The notes under the pieces are model-generated. The model saw only the letters and a program-made list of their open reading frames with translations. It was not told where the DNA came from and made no database searches. A stretch of 64,000 bases of DNA from Chitinophaga filiformis (GTDB lineage: Bacteria > Bacteroidota > Bacteroidia > Chitinophagales > Chitinophagaceae): positions 62,001-126,000 of the forward strand of contig NZ_JAKIRP010000008.1 in assembly GCF_021646545.1 (NCBI RefSeq). The letters are read 5' to 3'. Positions 15,907-25,800 of this stretch are shown here, piece after piece (position 1 is the first letter of the stretch; each line of letters opens with the position of its first letter). Made by a program: the position numbers and the translations under genes.

Positions 15907-16482
15907 ATGCATTCTAAAGTTGACGCATACATAGCGAAATCGAAATGGGAGAAGGAACTGGAGAAATTGAGGGCGATTATTCTTGATTGTCAGCTGAATG
16001 AGGAATTCAAATGGGGAACACCCTGTTATACGTATGAGGGGAATAATGTCGTCCTGATACATACTTTTAAAGAATACTGTGCAATGCTGTTTTTCAAGGG
16101 TGCTTTGTTAAGTGACCCTGAAGGTGTGCTGATCCAGCAGACAGAGAATACCCAGGCAACACGCCAGATCCGGTTCACTAATGTGAAGGAGATAAACGGG
16201 ATGGTGCAGATCCTGAAATCTTATGTATACGAGGCGATTGAAGTAGAAAGGGCTGGTTTGAAAGTGGAATATAAAAAGACGACAGAATTCGAAGTGGCTG
16301 AAGAGTTTCAGCAAAAGTTAGATGAACGCCCGGACTTAAAAACTGCTTTTGAAGCGTTGACGCCGGGAAGACAGCGCGCCTACCTGCTTCATTTTTCTGC
16401 ACCAAAGCAATCTAAGACAAGGGTGTCAAGGGTGGAGAAATGCATGCAGCAGATTCTCGATGGCAAAGGGTTGATGGACTAA
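15907..16482 (+). CDS. YdeI/OmpD-associated family protein (DUF1801)
   Basis: 191 residues, cytoplasmic. The N-terminal DUF1801 domain shows WEKELEKLRAIILDCQLNEEFKWGTPCYTYEGNNVV, then MLFFKGALLSDPEGVL. The C-terminal YdeI-type domain has LTPGRQRAYLLHFSAPKQSKTRVSRVEKCMQQI. The biochemical role of the family is not established. It has its own consensus promoter. The gene appears monocistronic and is followed by a convergent gene 64 bases away. Confidence 0.88.
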   Translation: MHSKVDAYIAKSKWEKELEKLRAIILDCQLNEEFKWGTPCYTYEGNNVVLIHTFKEYCAMLFFKGALLSDPEGVLIQQTENTQATRQIRFTNVKEINGMVQILKSYVYEAIEVERAGLKVEYKKTTEFEVAEEFQQKLDERPDLKTAFEALTPGRQRAYLLHFSAPKQSKTRVSRVEKCMQQILDGKGLMD

Positions 16483-16546
16483 AGAAGTCTTTTCAACAGC
16501 CTGTGTTAAGATCTTCCAATCGCACTTCTGTTTCGCGTAATGTCTG

Positions 16547-17089
16547 TTAGACAGACCGCCGTCCAATCATCTTCGTTGCTACAATATTTTTTATTTCGGC
16601 CGGACTGGCTTTAAGATTATTGAGAGGGATCTGGATAGGAGATCCATAACTCTTGAAGTTTAGCTGCATCGTTTTGCGGATCAGAAAACTACGCTGACGG
16701 CCAATATATTCTTCCGGATTCCTGACTATTAAGGTCAGGAATTCCTGTTTCATGACGCTGTTACTTACTACTTCCTCAATATCACTCCATGGAATAAGGC
16801 CGGGATTAGCCGCACTCATATTATCAATAATACCATCATCACTGATGATCAACCCCGCTTTTTTATTGCGCAATCTTTTAACAATAAAAAAGCTCCCTAC
16901 CGCAAAGAGAAGAATGCCTGCAATGGCAACGCCGTTCTTAACGTATGGGAGCCGGAGTAGGAAATTTGTGCTTACATGATCAGAAACCAGCATCCATATG
17001 GCTGCGGTAACGAGGAAAATACCGCCGATTAAGGTCTTGATCAGTTTCTTTTTACTAGATGGAATTTCGATTATTTCACCGGTAGGCAT
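16547..17089 (-). CDS. Two-span membrane protein, STM3941-like
   Basis: 180 residues from the ATG at 17089 (MPTGEIIEIPSSKKKL); the frame extends 26 codons upstream without family-like sequence. Two hydrophobic segments (TLIGGIFLVTAAIWMLVSD and GVAIAGILLFAVGSFFIV) are followed by a cytoplasmic PH-like beta domain (GLIISDDGIIDN, IPWSDIEEV). This layout matches the small STM3941-type family of unknown function. Confidence 0.7.
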   Translation of the reverse strand: MPTGEIIEIPSSKKKLIKTLIGGIFLVTAAIWMLVSDHVSTNFLLRLPYVKNGVAIAGILLFAVGSFFIVKRLRNKKAGLIISDDGIIDNMSAANPGLIPWSDIEEVVSNSVMKQEFLTLIVRNPEEYIGRQRSFLIRKTMQLNFKSYGSPIQIPLNNLKASPAEIKNIVATKMIGRRSV

Positions 17090-17215
17090 AGCAGAGATTT
17101 TATAGAGATATGTAAAGTACGAAAAATCCCAGCATTCTTTCCGGGGTGAAAAAATAAAGAGGGTCACTTAACCTTGCTATAAGATAAGCAACCCTCCAGC
17201 TTTACTATCAATCAA

Positions 17216-18247
17216 TCAATTACCCGTTAATCCACTCAACTTCCACTCATCCTTCCACTGTACACCTGGCTTATCCTCCGCATCAAATGTCAGCGGCAGC
17301 CATATATATCGTGATGTTTCCAGATCATTCTTATTCCACCTATCCGCCATAAAGATAAACGCATTCGCTTGTCGGCTTACAGGCAGTACAAACGTGCTCT
17401 GTGCATGGAAAGTACTGTCTGCGTCTGTGCCCTGGCAGGGATTGGTGTGCTCTGTCCAGGTGCCCATAATACTATCTGCTGTGGCATAAGACGCCGCATT
17501 GGGCGACCAGCCAGTGCAGCCTGATGTGAACAGGTAAAAGCGGTTATTGTATTTACATACCGCCGGAGCTTCCCTGGCCTGCTTTATAAGTATGCGGTGA
17601 TCGTTGGGGGTATGCGAAAGGTAGTCGTCCGTCAGTTCGCAGATGTGCATGGTCTGGTTCTCTTCTGATGAATAAAAGTGATAGGCTTTGCCGTCATCGT
17701 CCTGGAAAATGGTCATGTCCCGGGCCATATTACCATTAGGTCGTACGCTGCCGATGTAGCGGAAAGGGCCTTCGGGTTGGTCGCCCACGGCTACGCCCGA
17801 ACGAGCGTAGCTGTAGTCCTGAGAATCGATATGCATCCACATGACGAATTTGCCAGTCTTTTTGTTATAGATCACCTTCGGTCTCTCTATTACCTTGCTG
17901 ATGTGAAGATCGGATGTGCTATCATTGCTGTCAGGCGCCAGGGCGACACTTTCATATTTCCAATGTAACAGGTCTTTCGATGAATAGCAGGAGACACCGC
18001 CTGCGTTTACCCGGTTGTTCTCCCAGGTAGAGCCGGGCACTCTCCAGGTATCGCCTTTCTTTATTTCGCCGTACCAGTACCAGGTTCCGGCGTAGTATAA
18101 CATGCCGCCACCGTGGGCATTGATCGGATTACCATCTGTATCTGTCCATACAGCCCCGGGGATGATACTTGATTGCTGTTGGGCAAAGCCTGTCATTGAT
18201 ACTGGTATTACCAGCATCAATGACCATAAGGCCACAATTATTTTCAT
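17216..18247 (-). CDS. GH43 glycoside hydrolase, subfamily 24/34-like (possible exo-beta-1,3-galactanase)
   Basis: 343 residues with a signal peptide (to about residue 22, TGFAQ). The five-bladed propeller begins with GAVWTDTDGNPINAHGGG and contains YYWYGE-like WYWYGEIK. The acid/base region has IERPKVIYN and later REAPAVCKYNNRFYL. This opening and these glutamates are what I associate with GH43_24 galactanases, in which the usual general-base aspartate is absent. It is the last gene of a minus-strand locus (sensor, SusC, SusD, this), 4 bp behind SusD. A galactan or arabinogalactan target is inferred from the subfamily. Confidence 0.8.
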   Translation of the reverse strand: MKIIVALWSLMLVIPVSMTGFAQQQSSIIPGAVWTDTDGNPINAHGGGMLYYAGTWYWYGEIKKGDTWRVPGSTWENNRVNAGGVSCYSSKDLLHWKYESVALAPDSNDSTSDLHISKVIERPKVIYNKKTGKFVMWMHIDSQDYSYARSGVAVGDQPEGPFRYIGSVRPNGNMARDMTIFQDDDGKAYHFYSSEENQTMHICELTDDYLSHTPNDHRILIKQAREAPAVCKYNNRFYLFTSGCTGWSPNAASYATADSIMGTWTEHTNPCQGTDADSTFHAQSTFVLPVSRQANAFIFMADRWNKNDLETSRYIWLPLTFDAEDKPGVQWKDEWKLSGLTGN

Positions 18248-18251
18248 ACGC

Positions 18252-19763
18252 TCAGAGATTTGAGTTGAGTTGCTGATCGCCGATTGGTATAGGCGCCCAG
18301 TAAAAAGTATGCGTAGCGTCGTCAGGAATATTCTTCAGTGCTTCTTCTGATGGATCCCTGTCTGAGTTGGCCTTCTTTACTGTTTCTGTACGTATCAGGT
18401 CATACCAGCGGGCTGCAGGTTCAACACCGGCAAACTCCCAACCACGTTCTGCTACCACTGAGTCGCGGAAGGCGCTTTGAGACAGTCCGGCAACGAGATC
18501 TCCCAGTCCGGCTCTATTCCTGACAAGGTTAATGGCAGCGTATGCAGTTGCATCAGGAGTGGCTGACATAGCCTGTGCTTCGGCGTATGTCAACAAGACC
18601 TCTGCATAACGGATCACAGGAACAGTATGGCTACCTATCCAGTTACTATTCACGTGGTTTGTCGGATTAAAGGCATCGTCGTCGCGGAACTTGAAGAAGT
18701 ATGGGTGTTTACGCTGTACTTTAGTCCAGTCAACGGCATTATTAGGATCATTGTTCAGATAATACACCATCTGATAAGTAGCGTCTTTTCTTGGTCCGGC
18801 AGGGAATTTCTTGTAGAAATTGATCTCTGCGTAGCCGTCCCCCCAGCCGCCTTCATCATCGGGTGCGTAAGCGTTGGGTGTAAGCATATTGTAGTTTTCC
18901 CAGGCCCAACCGGAAACACTTACATTGTAATAGCAACCGAATACTGTTTCGTGGTTGAACTTTCCAGTTTTCTTCCACAGATCGGCAAAGTTAGACACGA
19001 GATCATAACCCCAGGTAGACCTGCCATCAATCACTTCTTTAGCTTTGGCAGCTGCCAGTGCATATTTGTCGGTTTGTTTCAATGGCCAGCCTGCCATGGT
19101 CAGGTATACGTTTGCCAGCAGCGCTTTTGCAGAACCGCGTGTAGGTGGTATATCAACGCCGTTCTGTCTTTTGGTGCCATCCCAGCCATCGGGCAGCATG
19201 CTTTCTGCCTTCTGCAGGTCTTCCACTATCAGCGCATAAATAGCTGCGGGTTCCGCTTTGGCGCGGGTATAGTCTACTTTATTATCAGTGATCAGTGGTA
19301 CAGGACCCCAGGTACGGGTAAGGAAGAAGTAGCTCAGGGCACGGAAGAAATATGCTTGTCCTGCGGCATTGTTACGGGCCGTTTCTGTTGCACCTGTGGC
19401 GTTCTGATAGTTATTGATCAGCGAATTGCTGGACTTAATAGTAGAGTAGAAATAGTTCCACCAGTTCGTCATACGATCGTTGGAAGAGTTAGCCTGGTAA
19501 GTATCAAAATCAGAATAAGATATCTTGTTACCCGCGCGGGCCACGGTGATATCATCACCGCCCCAGAGGGTGGAAAAGCCTGCAGACTGATTGAACGCGC
19601 CGTTCATTTGTGTATACAACCCGATAGTGGCCATATTCAGATCATCGGCAGTTTTATAAAAGTTATCCGGTGTCAGGTTGCTTCTCGGGTCTTCCTTCAG
19701 GAAATCCTTACTGCAGGAGGTAAAGAGCAAAAGCAGCAGCGGAGCGATTTTATGTAGTTTCAT
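18252..19763 (-). CDS. SusD/RagB-family glycan-binding lipoprotein
   Basis: 503 residues from the ATG at 19763 (MKLHKIAPLLLLLFTSC); a longer frame to 19787 runs into the SusC stop. The lipobox FTSC places it on the outer-membrane surface. SusD landmarks are LKEDPRSNLTPDNFY, ARNNAAGQAYFFRALSYFFLTRTWGPVPLIT, GSAKALLANVYLTMAGWP and RYAEVLLTYAEAQAM, with the terminal WAPIPIGDQQLN. It would bind the oligosaccharide and lid the SusC pore encoded 24 bp upstream. Confidence 0.95.
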   Translation of the reverse strand: MKLHKIAPLLLLLFTSCSKDFLKEDPRSNLTPDNFYKTADDLNMATIGLYTQMNGAFNQSAGFSTLWGGDDITVARAGNKISYSDFDTYQANSSNDRMTNWWNYFYSTIKSSNSLINNYQNATGATETARNNAAGQAYFFRALSYFFLTRTWGPVPLITDNKVDYTRAKAEPAAIYALIVEDLQKAESMLPDGWDGTKRQNGVDIPPTRGSAKALLANVYLTMAGWPLKQTDKYALAAAKAKEVIDGRSTWGYDLVSNFADLWKKTGKFNHETVFGCYYNVSVSGWAWENYNMLTPNAYAPDDEGGWGDGYAEINFYKKFPAGPRKDATYQMVYYLNNDPNNAVDWTKVQRKHPYFFKFRDDDAFNPTNHVNSNWIGSHTVPVIRYAEVLLTYAEAQAMSATPDATAYAAINLVRNRAGLGDLVAGLSQSAFRDSVVAERGWEFAGVEPAARWYDLIRTETVKKANSDRDPSEEALKNIPDDATHTFYWAPIPIGDQQLNSNL

Positions 19764-19787
19764 GTTGTACGTGTTTAATGTGATCAC

Positions 19788-22772
19788 TTATAAAGAAATA
19801 TTCACCCCGAATGTGACAGTGCGTGGGGAGGGATAAGCCCCCAGGTCAATACCGGCATCAGCATCGCTGGTAGCCGAAGTCGAGGTGGCCTCCGGATCAT
19901 AGCCTTTATATTTAGTGATAGTATACAGGTTCTGCGCGCTCAGCGTAAAACGTATATCGGCAAAGCGGGTGGTCTTCTTCAGCAGAGAGTAGGAAAGACT
20001 GATGTTCTTCAGTCGTACATAACTACCATCCTGCAGATACTGTGTAGACTCAACATAGCTGCGGTTTGTTTTACTCGCCGGATCAGCCCATTCCGCGCCG
20101 GTATTCTTACTGGTAGCGTAGTTGGCCGATTCCGCCAGTGTAGGATATTTCACATCGCTCGTAGGCGCTGCAATACCTGCGTAGGTGGCGTTGAAGATCT
20201 TATTGCCGTGTGATGCCTGCACAAATACATTCAGTTCAAACTGTTTGTAATGGAAGTTGTTGTTAAAGCCCCACAGGAATTTCGGCAGGGCGCTGCCAGC
20301 AATCACGCGGTCTTCGTAGCCGATAGAACCGTTGCCGCTTACGTCCCTGTAATGATTGTCGCCAGTCTTATAGCCCAGTGTATTGTCGTCGGAAGTATAG
20401 ATGCCCTGCCATGGTATCAGGTAGAAGGCGCCCAGTGCCTGACCGGTTTTCACTACCTGTATGTTGGTGTTGATCAGGCCTCCGCCGATAACGGGACGGT
20501 ACAGGATAGAGTCTTTACCCAGGCTCGTTACCTTGTTCCTGTAAGAGGATGCATTGATAGTGGCTGTCCAGGAGAAATCAGGCGTTTGAACGGCGGCAAC
20601 TTCCACAAAGACTTCAAATCCCTTGTTATTGACAGCACCTACGTTCTTATACATCGTTCCACCACCATCATAGCTGGCAATAGGCACCTGCAACAGCAGG
20701 TCTTTTGTGTTTTTGTTATAGTAGTCGGCCGTAATGTTCACTCTTCCGCCAAGTAAACCCATATCCACACCTATATCAGTTTGTTTAGTTGTTTCCCATT
20801 TGAGATCAGGATTGCTGGGACTACCCAGGAGGTAACCCTGATAAAGGGTGGTACCGCCGTAGGAGTATTGTACGCCACTGAGTAGGCCCAGACTGCTATA
20901 GGGATTAATGGACTGGTTACCTGTAATACCCCAGCTACCGCGCAGCTTCAGGTTAGAGAAAATGTTCAGGTCTTTGATGAAAGACTCTTCAGACAGTCGC
21001 CAGCCAAGACCAACGGATGGGAAATACCCCCATTTATTGGCTGTACTCTGGAACTTGGACGAACCGTCTGCACGGTAGGTTGCGGTAATAAGATATTTAT
21101 CGTTGAAGGTGTAGGAAGCCCTGCCCACATAGGAGAGCAATGCCCAGTTGGTGTATGTGGAAGATATACCCTGTGAGGTGTTCAGTCCCAGGTTATTATA
21201 ACCATTGGAGGTAGACGTCAGGCCGGAACCTGATGCTGCAAACGAATTGAACTTACTGGAAGTTTCCTCTACGATACCCATCAGGGTAAAGTCATGCTTC
21301 TCGTTGAACTTCTTGTGGAAGGTAAGGGAGTTGCTGTTCTGGATGGTATAGTTCTCCAGTGAGCTCTGGCCGGAGCCGGGATTACCCGGACTTACCCAGT
21401 CGTTATTCAGATAAGCGGTGCGGGCGATATTCGCATCCAGACCTACGTTCACGTTCAGGGAGAGCCAGTCTGTGATGTCATATTTGAGTCGGCCGTTGAG
21501 CACTATTGAGTTGGCGGAGTTATCGTTCTTCCTTTCCTTGATGGTCATATATGGGTTGGCCCAGATAGGAGAGATGGCAAAGCGGTTGTACTGGGTACCG
21601 GAGTCATATACCGGTTCGGTAGGCGCCCATGCGAGGGCTGACATTACGGGATTGCCCTTGCCGCCAATATCGCCGTTATTGTGAGAGTTGGAATGTCCGG
21701 CGAAGATGCCTACACCTATGCTCACTTTTTTGCTCAATCTGCTGTCCAGGTTGGCGCGTAGTGCGAACTTTTCCTGGCTGGTGTTCAACAGGAGGCCGGA
21801 TTGGTTCACATAATATCCGGAGATATAATAGCGCGATTTTTCTGTACCGCCGGAAACAGACAGCTGGTGGTTCTGTGTAGTACCGGTCTGGAAGACCAGG
21901 TCCTGCCAGTCGGTGGTTTTACCTGCATAAGAAGCAGGATCAGCGAAGACATTCGTGCCTGCAATATGATTTGCCAATGTCGCATATCCCTGTGCGTCCA
22001 GCAGTTTATACTTCTTCATAGGGCTATTGGTACTCAGGAAGCCGTTGTATTCCAGATGCATATCGCCGGACTTGCCGCTTTTGGTAGTGATGATGATCAC
22101 CCCGTTGGCACCGCGGGAACCATAAATAGCGGTCGCAGAGGCATCTTTCAGCACCTCCATGGAGGCGATGTCGTTTACATTGATGTCCTGGATGCTGATG
22201 CTGCTCAGCGCTACCCCGTCGATTACATACAGCGGGTCGTTGCTGGCATTGATGGAATTAGCACCCCTGATGCGGATCTTTACCGCACCACCTGGTGCAC
22301 CGGAGCTGTTGGCCACAGACACACCTGCAACCCTGCCCTGGAGGGCGGAGGAGGCGTTCAACACCGGCTGATCTTTATAGGCGGTCGCATTTAAGGAGGC
22401 GATAGCACCTGTGAGATCTTTTCTTTTCTGGGTGCCATAACCTACAACTACCACTTCTCCCAAACCCTGGGTAGAAGATTCGAGTTGCACATTAATGGTG
22501 CTCCGGTTGTTTACCGCCACTTCTTTACTGGTGTAGCCCATCAGGCTGAAGGTAAGGATGGCCCCGGCGGGAGCATTGATGGAGTACCGGCCGTTGTTGT
22601 CGGTCTGTGTGTTCAGGCCTTTACCTTTTATGTACACCACTACGCCCGGCAGAACGGTGTCGCCGGCGGTGACCCTTCCGGTGACGGGTTGTTGTGCATA
22701 GAGGGCCATGGCATAACTGCTGAAAATAAGGCAAAGGGCCAGTTTTTTCCATAACGTCAGATTACTTTTCAT
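19788..22772 (-). CDS. SusC/RagA-family TonB-dependent outer-membrane transporter
   Basis: 994 residues with a signal peptide ending near residue 27 (MALYAQQ). A carboxypeptidase-like domain (VTGRVTAGDTVLPGVVVYIKG), the SusC plug signature (VVVGYGTQKRKDLTGAI, then SINASNDPLYVIDGV and SGANGVIIITTK-like SRGANGVIIITTK) and a 22-strand barrel follow. It imports oligosaccharides through the outer membrane together with SusD. The hybrid sensor gene lies 124 bp upstream on the same strand and is the likely regulator. Confidence 0.97.
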   Translation of the reverse strand: MKSNLTLWKKLALCLIFSSYAMALYAQQPVTGRVTAGDTVLPGVVVYIKGKGLNTQTDNNGRYSINAPAGAILTFSLMGYTSKEVAVNNRSTINVQLESSTQGLGEVVVVGYGTQKRKDLTGAIASLNATAYKDQPVLNASSALQGRVAGVSVANSSGAPGGAVKIRIRGANSINASNDPLYVIDGVALSSISIQDINVNDIASMEVLKDASATAIYGSRGANGVIIITTKSGKSGDMHLEYNGFLSTNSPMKKYKLLDAQGYATLANHIAGTNVFADPASYAGKTTDWQDLVFQTGTTQNHQLSVSGGTEKSRYYISGYYVNQSGLLLNTSQEKFALRANLDSRLSKKVSIGVGIFAGHSNSHNNGDIGGKGNPVMSALAWAPTEPVYDSGTQYNRFAISPIWANPYMTIKERKNDNSANSIVLNGRLKYDITDWLSLNVNVGLDANIARTAYLNNDWVSPGNPGSGQSSLENYTIQNSNSLTFHKKFNEKHDFTLMGIVEETSSKFNSFAASGSGLTSTSNGYNNLGLNTSQGISSTYTNWALLSYVGRASYTFNDKYLITATYRADGSSKFQSTANKWGYFPSVGLGWRLSEESFIKDLNIFSNLKLRGSWGITGNQSINPYSSLGLLSGVQYSYGGTTLYQGYLLGSPSNPDLKWETTKQTDIGVDMGLLGGRVNITADYYNKNTKDLLLQVPIASYDGGGTMYKNVGAVNNKGFEVFVEVAAVQTPDFSWTATINASSYRNKVTSLGKDSILYRPVIGGGLINTNIQVVKTGQALGAFYLIPWQGIYTSDDNTLGYKTGDNHYRDVSGNGSIGYEDRVIAGSALPKFLWGFNNNFHYKQFELNVFVQASHGNKIFNATYAGIAAPTSDVKYPTLAESANYATSKNTGAEWADPASKTNRSYVESTQYLQDGSYVRLKNISLSYSLLKKTTRFADIRFTLSAQNLYTITKYKGYDPEATSTSATSDADAGIDLGAYPSPRTVTFGVNISL

Positions 22773-22896
22773 GACAGCGTTTTAATTTTTGTACCGTGGA
22801 AGATTGGTCGTTGTTCAGTGCAATGATATGACCACCTGCCGGTAGACAACAGGGGGGAAATGATCAAATATGGGCGCTAAAATGGTAAAACGGGAC

Positions 22897-25800
22897 CTAT
22901 TCCTTCCAGTTGACCACGTTAAAATCTTTGTTGAAGGAGCTGCGGTACTTTTTAATGTATTCGGAAGGGTTCATACCGAAAAGCTTAGAGAATTGCTTCC
23001 TGAAATATTTCATGTCATTGAGCCCCACCCCGAAGGCGGCTTCATTCACATTACAATCTGTACTAAGCAGCAGGACTGCTGCCCGGCGTAAACGGATAAA
23101 GCGGATAAAGGCATTGACGGAATGACCGGAAATGGATTTTACTTTCTTATAGAGATTGGAATGGCTCATGCCTATTTCTGCAGCCAGCATCTTAATATTA
23201 AAAGTATCCTTGTCCAGGTTGTCCTCGACGATGGTGATGCAGCGTTCCAGGAAATGTTTGTATTCGGCGGAGATCCTGGCGTCGTTCTTTTTCAGGGTGA
23301 TCTTGTCGTAAAAGTAATCCTGCAGGGCGTTTCTGTTCTGGAGGATGTTCTCAATACGGGCCAGGAGAAGGTCCTGTTCAAAAGGTTTGGTAATGTAGTC
23401 GTCCGCTCCGCATTCAATGCCCTTCAGTTTGATCTCCTGGGACGGGTTGCCGGTGAGCAGGATAATCGGGATATGGCTGAGGGACGGATCCTGTTTGATG
23501 GTGGTACACAATTCCATACCGTCCATTCCCTTCATCAGTACGTCACTTATTATAATATCCGGGAAATGTTCCCTGGCTAGCTTCAGTCCATCCTCGCCAT
23601 TATCTGCCTCCAGGAAAATAAACTTTTCACGGAAGAGCAGTTGCAGATAGCCTCTGATCTCGGCATTATCATCCACCACCAATATAGACCGTTTACTGGT
23701 AAAGATGTCTTCCAGCGGACTTTGTTCATTATCAGCTCCCGGCCGTTCCAGGGATATCTCACTGGTGATATTACCCATCAGTTCTTCCAGCATGGCCGGA
23801 TCGTCGCTCATCTCTTCAAAAATGTATTGTCCGGCGAAATGGCTGGTGCCCTTCCTGAGCTGCACCGTGAAGGAGGTGCCTTGTCCGGGGGAGCTGGTGA
23901 GGGATATCTCACCTTTATGGCTTTCGATGAAATGTTTTGACAGGTAGAGACCTATACCAAAACCGGCTTTACCGGAGGTCTGTTTTTCCTTTACCTGGTA
24001 GAATTTTTCGAACAGTCGTTGCCCGGCATCTTCGCTGATGCCACAGCCGGTATCGGTGATGTTGACGGTAATATTATCTTCCACTTCATTGACAATAATG
24101 CTGACTGTTCCATTTTCAGGTGTAAACTTCAGGGCGTTTGACAGCAGGTTAAACAGGACGATCTCGATCTTCTCCCTATCTGCGTATACTTCCAGCTGCG
24201 GATTGGAGCAATTGAATATATAATCGATCTGTTTTCCTTTGGCCTGCTGACTAAAGGACAGGTATACTTCTCTGCAAAGGTTATGGAAGTTCATCCGGGT
24301 GATTTTCAGTCTGTCCATCTCACTATCCGCTTTGCGGAACAGTAGCAGCTGGTCGACAAGACTAAGCAGGCGCCGGGCATTCCGGTATACAACTTCCAGT
24401 CCGTTGCCGGGAGTCTTATCGGTATTGTTCAGTAGCTCTTTGACCGGATTGATAATCAGCGTTAAAGGTGTCCTGAACTCGTGTGAGATATTCGTAAAAA
24501 AGGCCAGTTTCTTTTCGTTCAGCTCTTTCTCCTTTTCTGTTTCGAGGCGCGCCAGGCGGATGTCGAAGGCCAGTTTAGTTTTTTGCGCCTTGTACTGCAG
24601 GTAGGTGTACGCCATTCCTGCGATGGCTGCCATGTACAGCAGGTATGCCCACCAGGTACGATACCAGGGTGGCAGGATGGTGATCTGCAGGGTATATTCC
24701 CGGGCATTCCAGACGCCTTCCGTATTGGTCGTTTTTATCCGGAAGGTATAGTCGCCTTCATGCAGGCGGGTATAGTTAGCAGTTCTGGATTTGCCGACAT
24801 AGTTCCATCCTTTATCCCATCCATCCAGGTAATAGGCGTAGTCTATTTTGTCGGGCGCCGAGTACTCGGGTGATACGAAATCGAGCGCCAGCACAGCTTT
24901 GTTATAAGGTATCTTCAGTGAGGTGATATGATCTGCCGTTCTTCCGGTAACATAGCGGTCCGCCTGCTCAATGGGCACATTATCAACTTTTAAACCTGTC
25001 AGCAATATCCCGGGTGTACCTGAGAAAGAAGGCAGACTGTCGGGGTAGAAAATATTCAGTCCTTTGATGCCGCCAAACATAAACTCACCAGACGGCAGTG
25101 CCAGTGCAGCATTATAGTTCAGCTGATTGGAGAGCAGTCCGTCAGACTGCGAATAGTTCTTGAAGGTTTTCTGCCAGGGACTGAATCTTGAGATACCATA
25201 GAAGGTGCTGATCCACAGGTTACCGCTCTTGTCTTCCAGTATTTTCAGGATGGAGTTGTTGGCAAGGCCGTCGGCTTTTGTGTATCGCACATAGGTGCCG
25301 GTTTCCCTGTTAAACAGGAGCAGGCCGCCGCCTTCAGTACCTATCCAGCAATTGCCGGCTTTGTCCTGGTGAAATACCCGCACAGGATACCCGATATTAT
25401 ATACCTGGTGATGTTTCGTCGCTCTGTCGATCTTTATCAGCGAGGTATAGTCGCCCGCCCAGAAGTCGCCTTTGTTATCTTCCGCCATGGAAAGAATATT
25501 GGTAAGGTGGCTGTCGAATATTTCGAACCGGTTGGCAGCTCTGTTGAAACGGTATAAGGGGCTGCCTGTGCAGACACCCGCCCAGAGTGTTTTTGCGGCA
25601 TCCTCGTAGAGCAGCCAGGTGTTTTTATCTTCTGTACTGTTTGCCTGGTTGAAGCAGGCATAATGGTCAAAAGAACGTTTTGATTTGTTGTAGCGGTAGA
25701 TGCCTGTGCCCCAGGTAGAGATCCAGATATTATCCTGGAAGTCGCGGATAATACTCGTCACAAAATCGCTGCACAGGGAAGCATCATTACCGGCCAGGTG

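Noticed and set aside
18627..19757. 376-residue frame opposite SusD
   Set aside because: It is a shadow of a clear SusD gene, with no signal, domain or start context.
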